Origin: Setaria digitata
Lineage: Eukaryota > Nematoda > Chromadorea > Rhabditida > Setariidae
DNA: 64,000 bases
NCBI GenBank assembly: GCA_003640385.1
Contig: RCAB01000281.1
Span: forward strand, 18,770 to 82,769
Reading direction: 5' to 3'
Shown: positions 39,401-53,869 of the stretch, in pieces
Layout: each line of letters opens with the position of its first letter
Numbering within the stretch: position 1 is the first letter of the stretch
Made by a program: the position numbers and the translations under genes
The notes under the pieces: generated by a model
Database searches by the model: none
What the model was told of the DNA's origin: nothing
What the model saw: the letters and a program-made list of their open reading frames with translations, nothing else

Positions 39401-42400
39401 CTATCAGCCGAATGTATACTTTCACTTTTTGGAATAGCAAGAGTCAGTGGTTCCCTATAAACATTGTCTACTTCTCCAAGTGGTTTTGATGCTCCTGGAA
39501 AGAAATTTTAAGATTCTCCAAAGCAAGTTGTTTTAAATTTCAAAGAGTAGAAAAAAAAGAAAAGACAGTGAATATTCAAATTAATGCTTTAAATCCAATT
39601 TTCCAGTTCCACCGCAGACTATAATATTAACAAATGAAAAAATATCCGAAATTATTATATTCACTTTTCAGCCACATATTTTTTAGCAATATAATTACAA
39701 AAAACGTTTTTATCATTAAAAGTTTATAATTACCATTGGTAATTAGTTAACTAGCGATTACCAAATTGGCAAACTTTCGATTAGCAAACAGTTCTCAATC
39801 TTTCGATGGATATAAAAGAGATTAATTATTCTGAATCATTCATTTTGATCAATCTTTTAATGAAACTATCCGATGAATGATGAAAGAAAGGATTTATGAT
39901 ACCAATAGATATATCAACTTGATCAGGTGTATCGAATAGATCATCAATACTGGAAAAGCTTTCACCGTCGGTATTTCCAGCATCACTTATTTCATCACCA
40001 TTTGAGTCTACAAAATAGATTCTATAAAGAAATCTGTAGAAGAAAAAAGGAGCTTCAGCACTTTCAACACTGAGTATATGGAAACAAACTTTAAATGATA
40101 CTCACTGATATTACTGGTAGCCAAAAAAATTATTACCAATTAATAAAACGATATTAAATTTTTGGAAGCTCCCTTCTGTTTTATGCTTCCTACGTTTGAT
40201 TGATAATACAGTAAGTTTGAAAGCGATAATTACCTGAAGCGCTGTTTTGTCGCTCCGATGCGACCTGTCGCCAAGCATCGATAAGCGCCGAATCGTCCGA
40301 ATACACCTAAAAAAAATATACCCTTTCTTTGTATTCTCCACAACTATTCATTATTCGCTCTTCTGATATATCTTATTTAAAATAATAGTTTTCATCCTTT
40401 GATTAGTTAAAATATCTACGACTTTCTTCATAATTAGCCTAAATATTAATTACTTTTCTTATTTTCTTTTCTCTTGCTCGAATATTTTAACACTCAGACA
40501 AAAACAATCTCTTTTTTTTTTTTTTTTAATGATAAAAAGAAACAAACAGTAAAATGAATAGGCATCAAAGTTTCATTGAACCATTTCCCTTTATCACCAA
40601 TTTGTCTTGGATCATCTGTTCCTGCCTGTACTCGTACATATGTTTCATTATGTGGGCATAATGAACATTCCGCAAAATATTCCACAGCTTGAGTTCTTAA
40701 AAAATTTTTTGATGCAAAGAAGGAAAAAGAAAAAAAAAAAAAAAAAAAATGGGAAATAAATTTGAAACAGTTTACCTTTTGATGAATTTTTACATAAAAT
40801 TAAATTAAAATTCCTGAAATTTAATTAGGACTAACTTGCAAAGTTCAGAAATAAATCGCGTATATTGCGGACGGCTACGTAGGAATGATTCTGTTTGAAG
40901 TGCGACAACTGGTCGAGGATAAAGACGCAACGTACGTGTGTGCTCACAGAAATTTGCAAATACATTTGCACTATTAAAAAAACGTATCTAAAAATTGACC
41001 AAATTTTGATTAATTGGAAATACTTTCGAATTAATTAAAAGAAATGATGATAACAAACCATGGCAACACGGACGGCAATATCAACAACGTCACTATCTAA
41101 TGTATAATTAGACGCAATATTATCATTATTTTCCGATTCCATTTCCGGTACATTCAGCAGTAATTTACCCAATGATTCCCGTAAACTATCCTGAAATATT
41201 ACATGAAAATTATCACCATTATTAAATATAAAATCATCATTGATAATTATAACCTTTAATTCGGTACAATCAGGTTCTGGCATATCAGGTATGCTAATTT
41301 CATCAGGTATTAATAACTGATTGGTATCAAGATCGACAACGATAACATCACTTGGTATATCAATTGCTTTATGAGCGAAAAATGATGCTGGCACACCGAT
41401 TACGAATGGTGTAGGCGCATAAAGTAACTAAAAAATATTTAATTTTTTAGAACTTTAATTTTTATGAAAATATTTTACGAATATTTTTTCTGTTATAGAA
41501 TTAAAGGAAAAAAAAACGAATATTTTAAATATTTTTCAACATTTTCCATGAATTTAAATCATATACATCTATATATTCTATTGAATTTTATAATTATAGA
41601 TATGTAATTATAAATTAAAAAAATAATATTTTGATGCAAATATATAATTAAAAATTAATATACCATATTTTGATATTTTTGACAATTCAAAATATTTTTT
41701 AAATTAATTTTCAATAATTTAATAAATTCCATCTTTTAATGAAGCAAAATTTTTTATGAATAAATATTTGAGCAATTATTATGTTCAAAATATTCCTCAA
41801 CTTGACATATTTCACTTATATTCATTTTACAGCTTTTACTTTTTATCAGATATCAATGCGTAACAAAGGTACTATTCCCTTATAAATGACATAAAAAATT
41901 TTACAGTTTAATTTATTGCATTTCAATATATATATATATATACCTACACTAAAATGTGGCCGATAAATGAATATTATGGTATTCCTACTAATATCAAGAG
42001 AAAAGTTCAAATTTTATGAAATTTAAAAGTGATAATTAAAAATAATTGAAATAAACATACTTGTTCAGCTGATGGCATAAAAGACGGAAGTAAAGGTATA
42101 ACCGGAAACATATATTCTAATGGATACATTAACGCAACAATTGCTAACACGCACATACTAACTGCATTATAATTTCGTGATTGTAAAACAACCTATGAAT
42201 GAAAATAATTTTTTCAGTTTCATATGCGTTTTGCTAAAATAGATCGAGTAGAAATAATCAACTTGAAAATTAATTGCGATTAAGTCCTTAATCATTCCAA
42301 AATGAATTTAAAACGAAGCATTTATCATTTAAAATGAATTAATATTTAACTTTAAATTTTTAATATTTTTCTAAACTTTTACAGTTAATAATAATAAAAT

Positions 42401-44452
42401 TACAGTACTAATAAATTACTGAACCTTTGATTCAAGCATTACAGCAGCCATAACTTTCATTGTTGTATCAACGCCGAGAAGTTCAAGGGGTAAATGTAAG
42501 GGAAAATCAACAAAAGAAAATCGTGTGTGGTCGGGAAGGGCGAATTCAAAAGTTGGCAAGACACTGGACGGTAGCACCTTGAAAATTAAATAAAAAAATT
42601 TATGGTTTATGTTAATGGATGAGAATTTATTAATTTATATTTGAAAAAAAAAAAAAAAAAACTGTGAGACGAATTTAAATTTAAAAACTGCAAGAAAAAG
42701 GATGATTTCAATGAGCCACTTACTTCCAAAAGTACTTTAGTTTTTCCTGGGACAGAAACTGGCGCACTTAACAACATCAAGATCCATGTTTCCAGTTCTC
42801 GAATATCCTGCATTACTCTCGGAGGTATTGGTTCTGTCCAACAACCCGTAAGTATTGCCCAAATTATATCCCTAAAAGATATAAGTGATAAAATAAACTA
42901 ATAAAATAGACTACAGTGATAAAATAAAACTTATTATCAGGACTATACAGAAAGGAAAGAAATTATTTTAAGCTCCTACGAATTTTTTTTATAAATAAAT
43001 GAAATTTTGGGAGAAGCAAAAGAAAGGATATTTTTTTTTTTTTGGATATTTGACAAAATTAAAAAGATGTTAATTGCAAATAGGAATTACTTGGAATATT
43101 GTCCATCTTCACTTAGTCTTTGGCTACAACCATCGATCAGTTTCTTCAATAATAACAATAATTCTCGAAATGTGGAAAGAAATGGATGATGGCTAATTAA
43201 GCATAAGCTTGTTAATGAAAGCCTTTGATCCAATCTGTAATAACGTTTTTACGGTCGATTTCTGCGATACTTCCACAAAATGTTACCTGAAAACCTACGT
43301 AAAATGGTAACAGCTGACAGGACAGGAGACATTTCCGGTTCTTTCAAATATGCCATAATCATAATGACTATGCTTCGGTTTGTTAAACCTAAAGAATTCC
43401 GAATAAATCCTATAAATCATTGTTTTTTTTTTCCATTTTCCTTTTCATTTTCTTTTCTTTTTCTTTCTAACAATCAAATCATTTAAATGATTAATGATTA
43501 ACCTTTTATGCGAAGAACGATTACTAGACGCAATCCTTTTATCATCCGTGAATACCGCACGATTCCTTTCATAACTTTGCAAGAAATTTAAACAAATGCC
43601 ATATCGAATTTTAGCCGAATCCTTCTCTGTTAATGTAAATACAAAACTGCTTGTTTCCCGATGTGATTGTGAATGCCGTGGTACTTCTGATTAAATTTTC
43701 ACGAATAAATCATAATTATATTTAATTATTCAATAAAAAATTCAAATATTTGTCATTTTTTTTAAATGAACAAATTTATTTCATTTCTTCTTTTCTGTAA
43801 AATTTTTCAAAGAAAACCTTTTGTAATACACCCTTCAGGTTGACAAAATACTGTAACGTCAGTCGGAAGATAAAAATCCTTATGGTCATCATTTGGATAA
43901 CGCCTTAATAATTCAGGTGTTGTCGCACTTTGTGATGTTGATGATGATGCATCATTAATACTAGTCTGAGATAAAAATTTTCCACGACGACGACCAACTA
44001 TTACCTGAAAATTTTTTACTACAAATTATTGGAAATAATAATTATGTCATAATTATTACTGTCATTATTGTATTTTTCCGATAACAAATGCATTTACGAT
44101 AAACAAAAGTTTCTAGTTGATAATCACTACTACTCAATGATAACCATTATTATTACACAACAAAAATTGTCCTGATTTTTATAACTGATAAGTGAAATAT
44201 TTTTCGAAATTACACACTTGAGCAAAAATAAATGAAAATTTTAAAATTCAATGAATTATACATTAATGTTATTCAAAATTTATGATAAAAATTCATCAAA
44301 GTAATTTGCAAGTAGTTGAAAAATGAAATTAGCGCCAACATTTAAAATTTTTGTTGTAGTTTTATTTAAAAAAAAAAAAAAAAAGAACAGAAAAATAAAC
44401 ATACCAAATAGTCAATCAAGCGCGGGCAAAGTTCTTTGCCTTTATCATCCAT
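33498..44452 (-). CDS. aex-3: AEX-3 / MADD (DENN-domain Rab3 GEF)
   Basis: Exchange factor for RAB-3 and RAB-27 in synaptic vesicle release (known for C. elegans AEX-3 and mammalian MADD/Rab3GEP). Exons: 44452-44405, 44004-43818, 43686-43503, 43234-43091, 42871-42724, 42577-42425, 42192-42061, 41427-41254, 41190-41059, 40987-40836, 40695-40548, 40306-40234, 40007-39903, 39494-39383, 39257-39161, 39050-38904, 38777-38676, 38387-38227, 37857-37674, 37564-37373, 37233-37050, 36908-36691, 36411-36300, 36004-35754, 35316-35230, 34994-34887, 34712-34548, 34295-34116, 34021-33949, 33613-33567, 33515-33498. All phases close to 1,405 residues, close to the C. elegans protein as I remember it. Start [20 protein letters not shown]. 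Tripartite DENN about 1-530 ([49 protein letters not shown]); low-complexity Ser/Pro-rich middle; C-terminal block ([58 protein letters not shown]) with the MADD PH-like/death-domain-type homology. Confidence 0.94.
36691..37233 (-). other. aex-3: Proline/serine-rich linker exons of AEX-3
   Basis: Exons 37233-37050 and 36908-36691 encode a disordered linker with PxxP-type stretches ([20 protein letters not shown] and [14 protein letters not shown]), followed by a Ser-rich tail ([11 protein letters not shown]). They lie between the helical block matching the MADD middle region and the conserved C-terminal part. Such stretches are candidate SH3 or WW ligands; this is inference from composition. 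The opposite strand is also open and glycine-rich, which is only the shadow of these codons. Confidence 0.75.
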
Positions 44453-47400
44453 TTGACATGATTTAATTAAATGACAAATTTCATGACAGGTTGCTAATTT
44501 TCGTCAAAAGATGAAATTTTATTGATTGTTTTATTTGTAATAGCTGAAGATTTCCCGATATTAATAAATAGCAATAGTAGCAATAATGAATAACAGCGAT
44601 GACGATAGTAATAACAGTGATAAAATATTCGCTATTAACAATAATTATAATTACAGTAAACTTGAGCAAAATTTTTGAAATAGGAAAGAAAAAGAAGGAA
44701 GAAAAAGAGCGAATAAAACATTTAATCCTAATTCATTGTGAAAAAGATTTGGAAATGAATGAAAGCTTCTGAGCCAAGGAAAGAGAAATCAAGTATTTGA
44801 GTACTATTTAAGCAAATATTTTATTTCCTTTTTTTTTTTTTTTTTTTTTTTATTCTTAGCTCCAAAAGCCTCTTTCAGTATCATTGAGAACTCTATTGAA
44901 TGAGCAAAATTTATTTTACTAAATACCATTTCTAAAAGTATCGGCAGAATTTGTGAAAATTATAGAAAATAAATCGAATAATTTGGTGATTAAATTTGGT
45001 TTAGTTTGAGAAACCTATGTATAAAAGTCGGTGTTAGCACTGATTTACGATACAATGATATGCGTGATATGAATTTGGCAGGGAATAAAAATTTTGTTTT
45101 GCTATTAAAACGTTGAAAATTTTTTCGCAATTAGACTCAATTCTTTTTTTCCAATTTTGTCCCTTTTTTGAACGACAAAATTATCCAATAGCTTTTTTTG
45201 TTTATATTAACGATAACATTTAAATCATTTTTCGAAAGAAACAAAAGAAGAAAATGTTGCTGACTCTAGCTGCTGTTGATTACTAATTGTTATCTATTAA
45301 AATTATCACTGAATTATCAATAATTTAAACTATATACTGCCTTTACAAAAGCTAATTAACATTTCTCTAATATATTTTATCATAAAAAGAAGGCTTGCCA
45401 TAATTTATTTATTACCAATACATCCTAAGCAGTTTTCCATTTCCTCTTTCTGTGGCACAAATATGAAAAATAATTAGATTTGAATAGCTAAGAGGTTGAT
45501 TAAAATAAAATAAATAATGAGAAAAACAATCTTTGTGGTTTTCCATAAACAAGATGTTCTCGAAAATGTTTCATTAATACTATCAATGGATTACAAAAGT
45601 GGACAATTATATGACTGCAATCAAATGATAAGATTAAATGAATTTTAATCATTATCACAACCATATCCTTTTAGATTCAGGTTTTTGAATATTATCAAAC
45701 ATAATTGCTAAGTGTGAATAATTACTTTGTGAACTTATGCAACACATCTCCCCTCCCTCACTGCTTAAAAAAATGAAGTAAATTTTCTTCAATTTTTTTT
45801 TTTCATCTATCGTATCTTTTGAATAGGAACGAAGATGAAGTCATTTCTTTCCAACTGTTACGCTTTCTAGCTAATGATTATACGGCTCATCCATGATAAA
45901 TCAATCCATCGCAATGAAGCAAAGGCTTAAAATATTTCAGCCTTTTCAGGAAAGAAATAACAGTTTTCTGATGTGTGATAATCGATACATTTATAAATTC
46001 ATCCACGTGTACGTACGTTTACCACAGCATGCGTATGTGTAAACATACGTGAATGTGTTTGTGTGTTGGCCTATATGTGTGGATGTTTGTAGTTGATACG
46101 AAATGTCAAATAAAACATTCATTACAGCAGAAATGTATTTCTCGACCAAAAGCAATTGAACATTTGTATGATGAAAGTAGCTGTTTATTGGGAATTCATT
46201 TTTTCAGTCACATTTCATCGAAATGTTGATTTAAATTATAGAGTTGAATTTAAAAAGAAAGGAATAGAAGGAAAAAAAAAAAAAAAAAGAAGAAAGCCAA
46301 AGAAAATTCCATTTCTTTGGCTTTTCTCGTTCCAACTTAAATATAGGAATGAATGGAAGGGCAAAAAAAAAAAAATGAGGTAACAGTTATGTTTCCTAGT
46401 CCAATTATCCATTTTTACAAACATTTTAATGTGAATTTCTGGCTGTCAAGCTAGAATTATATATGTATCATTTTGAACGGTTATCTTCCTGATAAGCGCA
46501 ATATATATATACATATATATATCAGTGTTATCATTGGTCAACCAGAATGGATAATGATAATTATTATTAGCAATTTCGGTATTAATAATGTCGACGAAAT
46601 TTAGAAATACAACTGGTTATTTAATTATGTGTTAATCAAACAAATATATAGTGCTAGCGGAAAAAATAAATGTGTGAATTTTTTCATTAGTAAATAAAAA
46701 TAGTTAAAAAAAAAAAAAAAAGAAAAAAAGAAAGAAAGAATTCCAAAGCAAGAAATAAATTTGTGTTATTAAATAATTATCACCACAACTACTATTAATA
46801 AATCTATGGTTATTGTTTTTATTATAATAAACAATATATTTAAATTATTTTCAATAATTCCATTATAAAAATTATTACTGATAACAGTGTTATACCTACC
46901 AAGACTATTGTTTTTATTAATGCTACGAAAATACCAATATTATTATTATTATTTATAATTATTAATTGTTATCACTATTAACATTATTTTTTTTTTTTAT
47001 TATTAGCTTATAATCATCACTATTACTAACAATTATCATTACTATTCACTTTTTTTTTTTTTTTTTGCTATTACTCATTACTAATCGTTGTTTATTATTA
47101 CTTATTATTAGTTACTATTATTTATCACTGCTTATTATTATTATTTTTATCTACCTATATTTATTATTTATTTGTTATTTTTTTTACTCCAATTATTTCT
47201 GTTTTTATCGTTAATATTTATTAATTCTTATTATTTTTGCTATTATTGGTAATAATTTGATATTGTAACCATTAATGCCTTTATGCAGCAAGTAGAAACG
47301 AAAAAAAAAAAAACATCAGCTGACTGGGTTATGCACTTTAGATTATGAATGAAAATGTAATTTGGATTACCGAAGTAATTAAGATTGCTTTCCCTATACA

Positions 47401-48134
47401 CTGAAAATATCAGCACGAAAACATTCTGATTCATTGAAGATCTCCGAAATATGCAATAACACAAAACTCTTAGCAATGGCTAATTAGTAAACACTTCACT
47501 TATGCGGTCCAATGAATTACGATGATAATTACTGATGATAAAGATAATAATAATCATGGTAATGGCATCATTAGGATCAAATCAACAAGTTATATAAATG
47601 TGTTATAAAAAAGAAACCAACAAAACTGAGAGGAGAGAATTGGATGGAAAATACGGCATAGCGGGAATGAGGAGGTACCGGGAAGTGCGAAATGACCGAG
47701 AGTCAGGAGTTGGAGAAACTTTCAGGGAAGCAAAAAGACAAAACTTGAGTGGTATGAGATGTGGAACTTAAATAAGCAACGGATAAATGGAAATGGGCAA
47801 GAGAAGCAGGAAAACAGATGACGTCTAAGGCCTATATTTGCTTTTATCGGTTTCGATCCATGCAACTCCCATATGTTCTGCCTTCCGCGGTATTTCATCC
47901 CTCGTTCATCCCCCGCCTCCCCGCGGCTTCTCTTCCGTCCCACTGGACGCATGGAAGATCTGTTCAAGGCATCCCATCCATCCATCAATACACCAGCCAA
48001 ATAACCAACTCCTTCCCATCTCATCGATCATATACTATCCTACTTATTATGGCTAAGGCTAATATTGCTAATACTACACTGCTTGCTTAGTTTTCTTTCT
48101 AAACCAATAATATTAAATATAATCTCTCTATCTA

Positions 48135-48138
<4 letters not shown>

Positions 48139-48173
<35 letters not shown>
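48139..48173. repeat. CT dinucleotide microsatellite
   Basis: (TC)n of about 17 units, intergenic. Confidence 0.9.
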
Positions 48174-48176
<3 letters not shown>

Positions 48177-50090
48177 CATGTCTAGTCTGTGTCTATGTTT
48201 TTTAATGATGTAAAACATTAGTTTGTTCTTCGTTTTATCACTATTGATGTAATATTATCAGTTATTAGCAATTTCATCACTGTTAATAATAGTATTAATG
48301 CGCTTATGCATTAATATCAGTTCTTATCAGTACATCCATTATTGATAAATTAATAACAGTTATTATCAATTTATCCAACACTGATCCATGAATTACTATC
48401 ATTTTATCCAAAATCCACAGATTCACATCTCCATTTTAACTTTTCTTCTCTCTTTTGCTCTTTTTTTTTTTTTTTTTTTTTTCCTTCTTTTCGCAAAAAA
48501 AAAAAGTAATGCCTTTCATTTTTATAAGTGATAATGTATATGTAACGTTGCTGTTCGGATTTTTCCTTTTTTTTTTTTTTTTTTTTTCTGCAGTTAATTT
48601 CAGAATTTTAATGTGAAAATTGAAAGGAAAAATTTTTATATAATGCATATATAATATGAAATGAATAATTTGAAAACATAAAATAATCTAATTCCTCGTA
48701 ATCTATCCATTCATATTGCATTATTACACTTTAACATTTTCCTTTTTCCCCTCCTCCTTCCTTCTTTCGTTTGTTTTTTCCTCTTTTTTTTTTTTTTTTT
48801 TTTTAAATTTTGCATTGAATTTTCTCTTTTGTTACCGTGTTTTCGTCGCAAAATAGGATCTAACTGTGAAGGAAAGTAAGAAAAAAAAAAGAAGCTCTTA
48901 GCATAATTTTTTTCAGTCTATTCGCAATTTGCCTATCAGTTACCAAAAAATAAATAAATAAAAAAAAACAAAAATGAAAAAAAAAAATAGGCCTTCGTCA
49001 TCCCGTTGAGCATATTTCATTGTATGCTCATTAAAACTAACAATAAAAAAAGAATTAAATTATAAAATATGAATTACTATTTAATTAATTGTAAAATGAT
49101 AGTGCTACATAAAATTAATTAATTACCTTATTATTATTTTTTTTTTTTGCTCATGTATGGATAATAAAAAAAAAAAAAAAAAAAGAGAGATCTAATGTAT
49201 CTTTTGGCGCAAAAATTAATATAATCCATTACTTTATTTTCGTAGGAAAAAATTTTTGCTACTGTTAAAAGCTCATGCATAAAGAAAAAAAAAAAACATT
49301 TCTCATTAATAATAATTAGTTACATTAATATTGAAATGAAAATATTCCAAAAGATTACTAAATAAAATTGGTATGGAATTTTCGCAAATTTCATCAAGTA
49401 TGAAAAATTTATATTTATCATCAACAGAATATTAATATTATTATTGCTACTGAAATTTTCGTTTGGCAGCATAACAATAGTTTTTAATCGTTACACATTA
49501 TTTGGGTCCTCCAACAAGATGAATCTCTGTTGCTCCATAATCATAATGGGCAAAAGTGGAAGTGCTGGATGGATTCAAATTTAAAAATGATTGCTATTTT
49601 GGAAGTCATTTTATTATTATGTTTTGATTTTTTCATTTCAAAATTTTTTTCCCTTATTTTTTATAATTCATAAAATTTGAAAAAAGTATATATATATATA
49701 AATATATAAATTTACATTTGCATATATATGAAATTTAAATGTGATTCAAAAATTTGAGCATCAATCTAGCTATGACATAGGAATGAGCACATGAAAAGGA
49801 TATTAAAATTTTAAATAAAATTAAATTTCACTTTTTTCCATTCTTCTTCCTGAACTCTTAATCATTATTTAGCTTAAAAATTTCTAAATTTATTCACAAC
49901 ATTGATTTTGTGAACTTTTATTTATTTATTTCTCCCACCTAAATGCTTTTTCATTCGGTATGAAATGACTGGAAAAAAGAAAAGAAGAATTTCTAAATGT
50001 CTGAAGCATAAATAAATGAATCGTTAGATGCTAAACCTTGAACTGTAATTTTTTTTTTTTTTCATCAAAATTAATGCAAAATTACCGACA

Positions 50091-50112
50091 GAGAGAGAGA
50101 GAGAGAGAGAGA
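50091..50112. repeat. GA dinucleotide microsatellite
   Basis: (GA)n of about 11 units, intergenic. Confidence 0.88.
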
Positions 50113-50713
50113 CCAGTAGCTGAACGATTTAACCAATTTAATCCCATCCAATTTAACATAATAAGCAACCTTTGATTAACGATGGTACATTTTATATTGA
50201 AGATTGATGATTCATCCATTGCATTGCATAAGATAATAAATTGAAAAATTTTTGAAATTAAAAAAAGAAAAAGAAGAAAAAATATTGCTTTTTTTTTTGA
50301 TTTCTTAAACCATAAAATTATGTATTTGTTACTCAAATATTTTCATTTCCATTACCACAATTTGTTTGAAATAAACTAAAAAAAAAAATAAGAAAAAAAT
50401 TTGGTGCTAAAGTAAAATTAGCTTAATTTCAATACAAACTTTTCTATCGCTTTTTGAAAATATAAAAATATGTATTATTAACAATATCGAAATTCGTAGA
50501 TTTGAGAAGAAAAAAAAAAAAAAAAAAAAATGAACTCGAAAGATATTTTGAGGGTAAATAAAAAAGAAGGAAAAATTATAGGAAAATTAAAAAAATTAAT
50601 TAAGCAATTTCTTTCTTCCTTCTTTTTATTTTTTTATTTTTTTTTTTTTTTTGAGAAATACCATTATTTAAAAGATATGAAAATTAAAAAGTGACAAAAA
50701 ATTAAAAGACATA

Positions 50714-50897
50714 AGAATTTTGCTCTTGAAATTTAACAAATTTGCAATGATTATTATTTGGTTTTTAAATGAGATGGTATTTAAAGTTTTTTTTTTTTTN
50801 AGAATTTTGCTCTTGAAATTTAACAAATTTGCAATGATTATTATTTGGTTTTTAAATGAGATGGTGTTTAAAGTTTTTTTTTTTTTTTTTTTTTTTA
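50714..50897. repeat. 86-bp direct duplication around a single N
   Basis: 50714-50799 and the sequence starting at 50801 repeat the same 86 bases with one difference that I can see (GGTATTTAAAG against GGTGTTTAAAG) and different T-run lengths. The N sits at 50800, just after a T homopolymer. It looks like an unmerged contig overlap. Confidence 0.88.
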
Positions 50898-53832
50898 AAA
50901 TAATGCTAAAATAGAAAATAAAGAAAACATTTTTCGGACTGTATGATTCCCTTGAGATTACTGCAATCGAGACAGCTCTGCTGATTCTCTTTTAATTAAT
51001 AAACGTTTGCATTTTCACTTTTTTCTTTTTTTGCTAAAATTGATGTCGAAAGCACTCAAAATATCACTACCAATCTAACAGGATATATAAATTAGCCGGA
51101 GAGTAGTCAAAGAGTGTTTCGTGATATTTTGGGAAGTTATCACCAAAGTTGAATTAGAAGAGATTGAATTAAAATTCGAATTTCAGTGAATGGAACTTGG
51201 CGAAAAGCAATCTATTAATTACTTATGAATTTCAAATTTGCTTCAAGTTTTCATTAACTTTCTTGTCAAAAAAAAAAAAAAAAAAAAAAAAAAGGAAAGG
51301 AAAGAAAGTGTCAGCTCACTCATAACAGTATTCCACCCATTTGAAATGAAGGAAAAAACACTTATATGAAGTGATGGCCATCAAGTGTTTGCTTTTCTTG
51401 AATTAATTATTTGGAATTTCTAAAATTTCATTTAAAAAAAAAAAATCATAAACAACATTCTTTAATTTAAGTAAATTCTGTTAACTTCCCCAAATTGAAA
51501 TTTGATAAATCAATTTTCGGAAAATAAACTAGATTTAAATGATGGTAAAAATGAACTGTTTTTCAGCTGCCGAGAAACAATATGCTAATTTCAATTAATA
51601 TCAAATTGAAAACTGGAAAAATCTTTGTGATAAGAATTAAATGTAAATGCAAAATATAAAAAAATTATTGCAAAATTTATCAGTGTCTACATAAATTGGG
51701 CCAACAGTGGCCAGATATTAATTTATAATTTCTCAATTTTTGTGAGAAAAAGTTTACTACTTTTAGAATAAATAAAGAAAGATGTAAATCAAAAAAACTC
51801 AATAATTATTTTAACTCCATTTATAGCAAAGTAACTGGATCTATGAAAAGGTATGATAACAGGTGTTTACTCAGTGCTAATTTGATTTGTAAATATGTTA
51901 TATTTGAATTAATGACAAAATCAAGACATGTTAATTAAAAATTCAAAAGCATGACCATTTTTCCTTCTTTTTAAAATCCAATTTATCCAAATAAACATAA
52001 AATAATTCCGATCATTGAAGTTTAAAAAAAAAAAAAATGATTTTTAATCTAATATCTCATTTTATATTCAGTTAAATATTTTTGCTGCTTTATTTATTTA
52101 TTTATCTCTTTTTTTTTTTTTTTTTTTTTGGAAGAACTGAAATTGTGCAATATTTTGATATTTATTAAAGGCAATATCAGTGAACATACTAGTCGTAAAA
52201 ATAAGAAAAGTAAAAAAATGACTTTATTAATCATTTAAAAGAATTAATGAAAGAACATGAAGAAAAAAAATAATAGTGATTTCAGATTTCCCATCAATTA
52301 GTGTGTGATAAATTTGCTTAAAAGAAGGAAAATTAGAGACGCTTCCTTTACTGATAACAAACAACTGATAATAAACAATAAATGCTAGGATCAGTTTCAT
52401 CATTCAATACAGTTCAAATTAAATTATATTTCATTAAGGTTTCCAAAAAATATCTCGAGAAAAAAAAGTATTTTTATGCATCCAAGCTCTTGATTTCTAA
52501 TATAAAGAACTTTTTCATAAACTTAGTCTTTTTAAACGATGTCGGTAATCTATTAAATGACTGTAATAACACCTTAGAATTAGATAATCATTAATAAGTG
52601 ATAAATAGTGAAATAGACATGGAAGTTGCAAGATTTACGTGGGAAATACTTTACTAGTGAAATAGACTTACGGCCGAGTTTGAAATGATTTCAAAAAAAA
52701 AAAAAGATCCTGAATTCACATAACTACAATACTAAAAATATGTTGAATATTTAATATGCCGCAATATCGGACATTTGCTGAATGTAATTAGCACTCGATA
52801 AGTGATTTAATCGAAAAATTAGGAAAGAAATGTCACGCAATTTTCACTTACGCAACTTACGTATACTTTCCATATTTATCACTGCTAGAAAGAAATTGCT
52901 AGATATCAAATTTGTTGACTTTCCAAAACAAAAGAAACTTCTCACATTGTATTAATCTAACAGTAAAGAAAGATAATTCTCAAAGTTCATCCCTATAATA
53001 TTACATAAATCATTCGAAAGCATTTTTTTTTTTCACTTATTTGTTTATGTTAACTTACCGCATAATTCAACTTGTCGCTTTTTAATTTTCAAATCTGAAA
53101 GGACCTAAAAAAAATCTTTGAGAAAATCTTCTTAATTAGAAAAATTATTTCATTTACTAAGATGCTTTATGAAAACACAAAACAATATCACTATGTATGG
53201 TAGAGTTTATGCTTTTTATTCCGAAATTAAATTGAAATTTGTCAAATACAAGAGGTGTCAAGGGTCATAAATAAAAGCAGTGCAGAAATTTTAAACTCTT
53301 CAAAATAAGTGTCCCAGCTAATAGCTAAAATGCAAATATCAATGTTTGGAATCTATTTATTAACGATATCAAAGGGTAACGATTGAGATAATGAATTGCA
53401 CAGTGACACAGCTCGAGATCAGTGTAATAAGTTGGCGAACTGGTTGTTTTGGTCTAGTCTAAAAATCTAAAGGACGAGAAGCAGTAGTGGAATGCTGAAA
53501 GAGGAAGAGGATTAGAGATCGATGGATTCAAGGAAATGCATATATTAGGGATTGAGAGTAACAAGTTAGTGGTATAATTTGAGAGCAAAAATAAAGATTA
53601 TTAGAGTTTGTAATTTAGCTTGCTATTAGGCGGTGGGATATTTTCCTAATATTGATATAGTTCTGTTGTTGAGGATATTTTAATCGAAAAGATGACAGGG
53701 AATGTTTGGGAATTATAATGAATAATAGTGTAATTTTAGTTTTAGCGGTAGCTGGAATGCTAATACCATCATTTGAATATCCTTTTAGGATTAGAAAATT
53801 CTGATAAATACTGTGAATACTTTAAATAAAAT

Positions 53833-53866
53833 AATAATTTCCATCTATATATAGATGGAAATTATT
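53833..53866. repeat. 34-bp perfect palindrome
   Basis: Left arm AATAATTTCCATCTATA and right arm TATAGATGGAAATTATT are exact reverse complements with no spacer. It abuts the AT satellite to its right. It could extrude as a cruciform or hairpin; no function is implied. Confidence 0.9.
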
Positions 53867-53869
53867 TTT

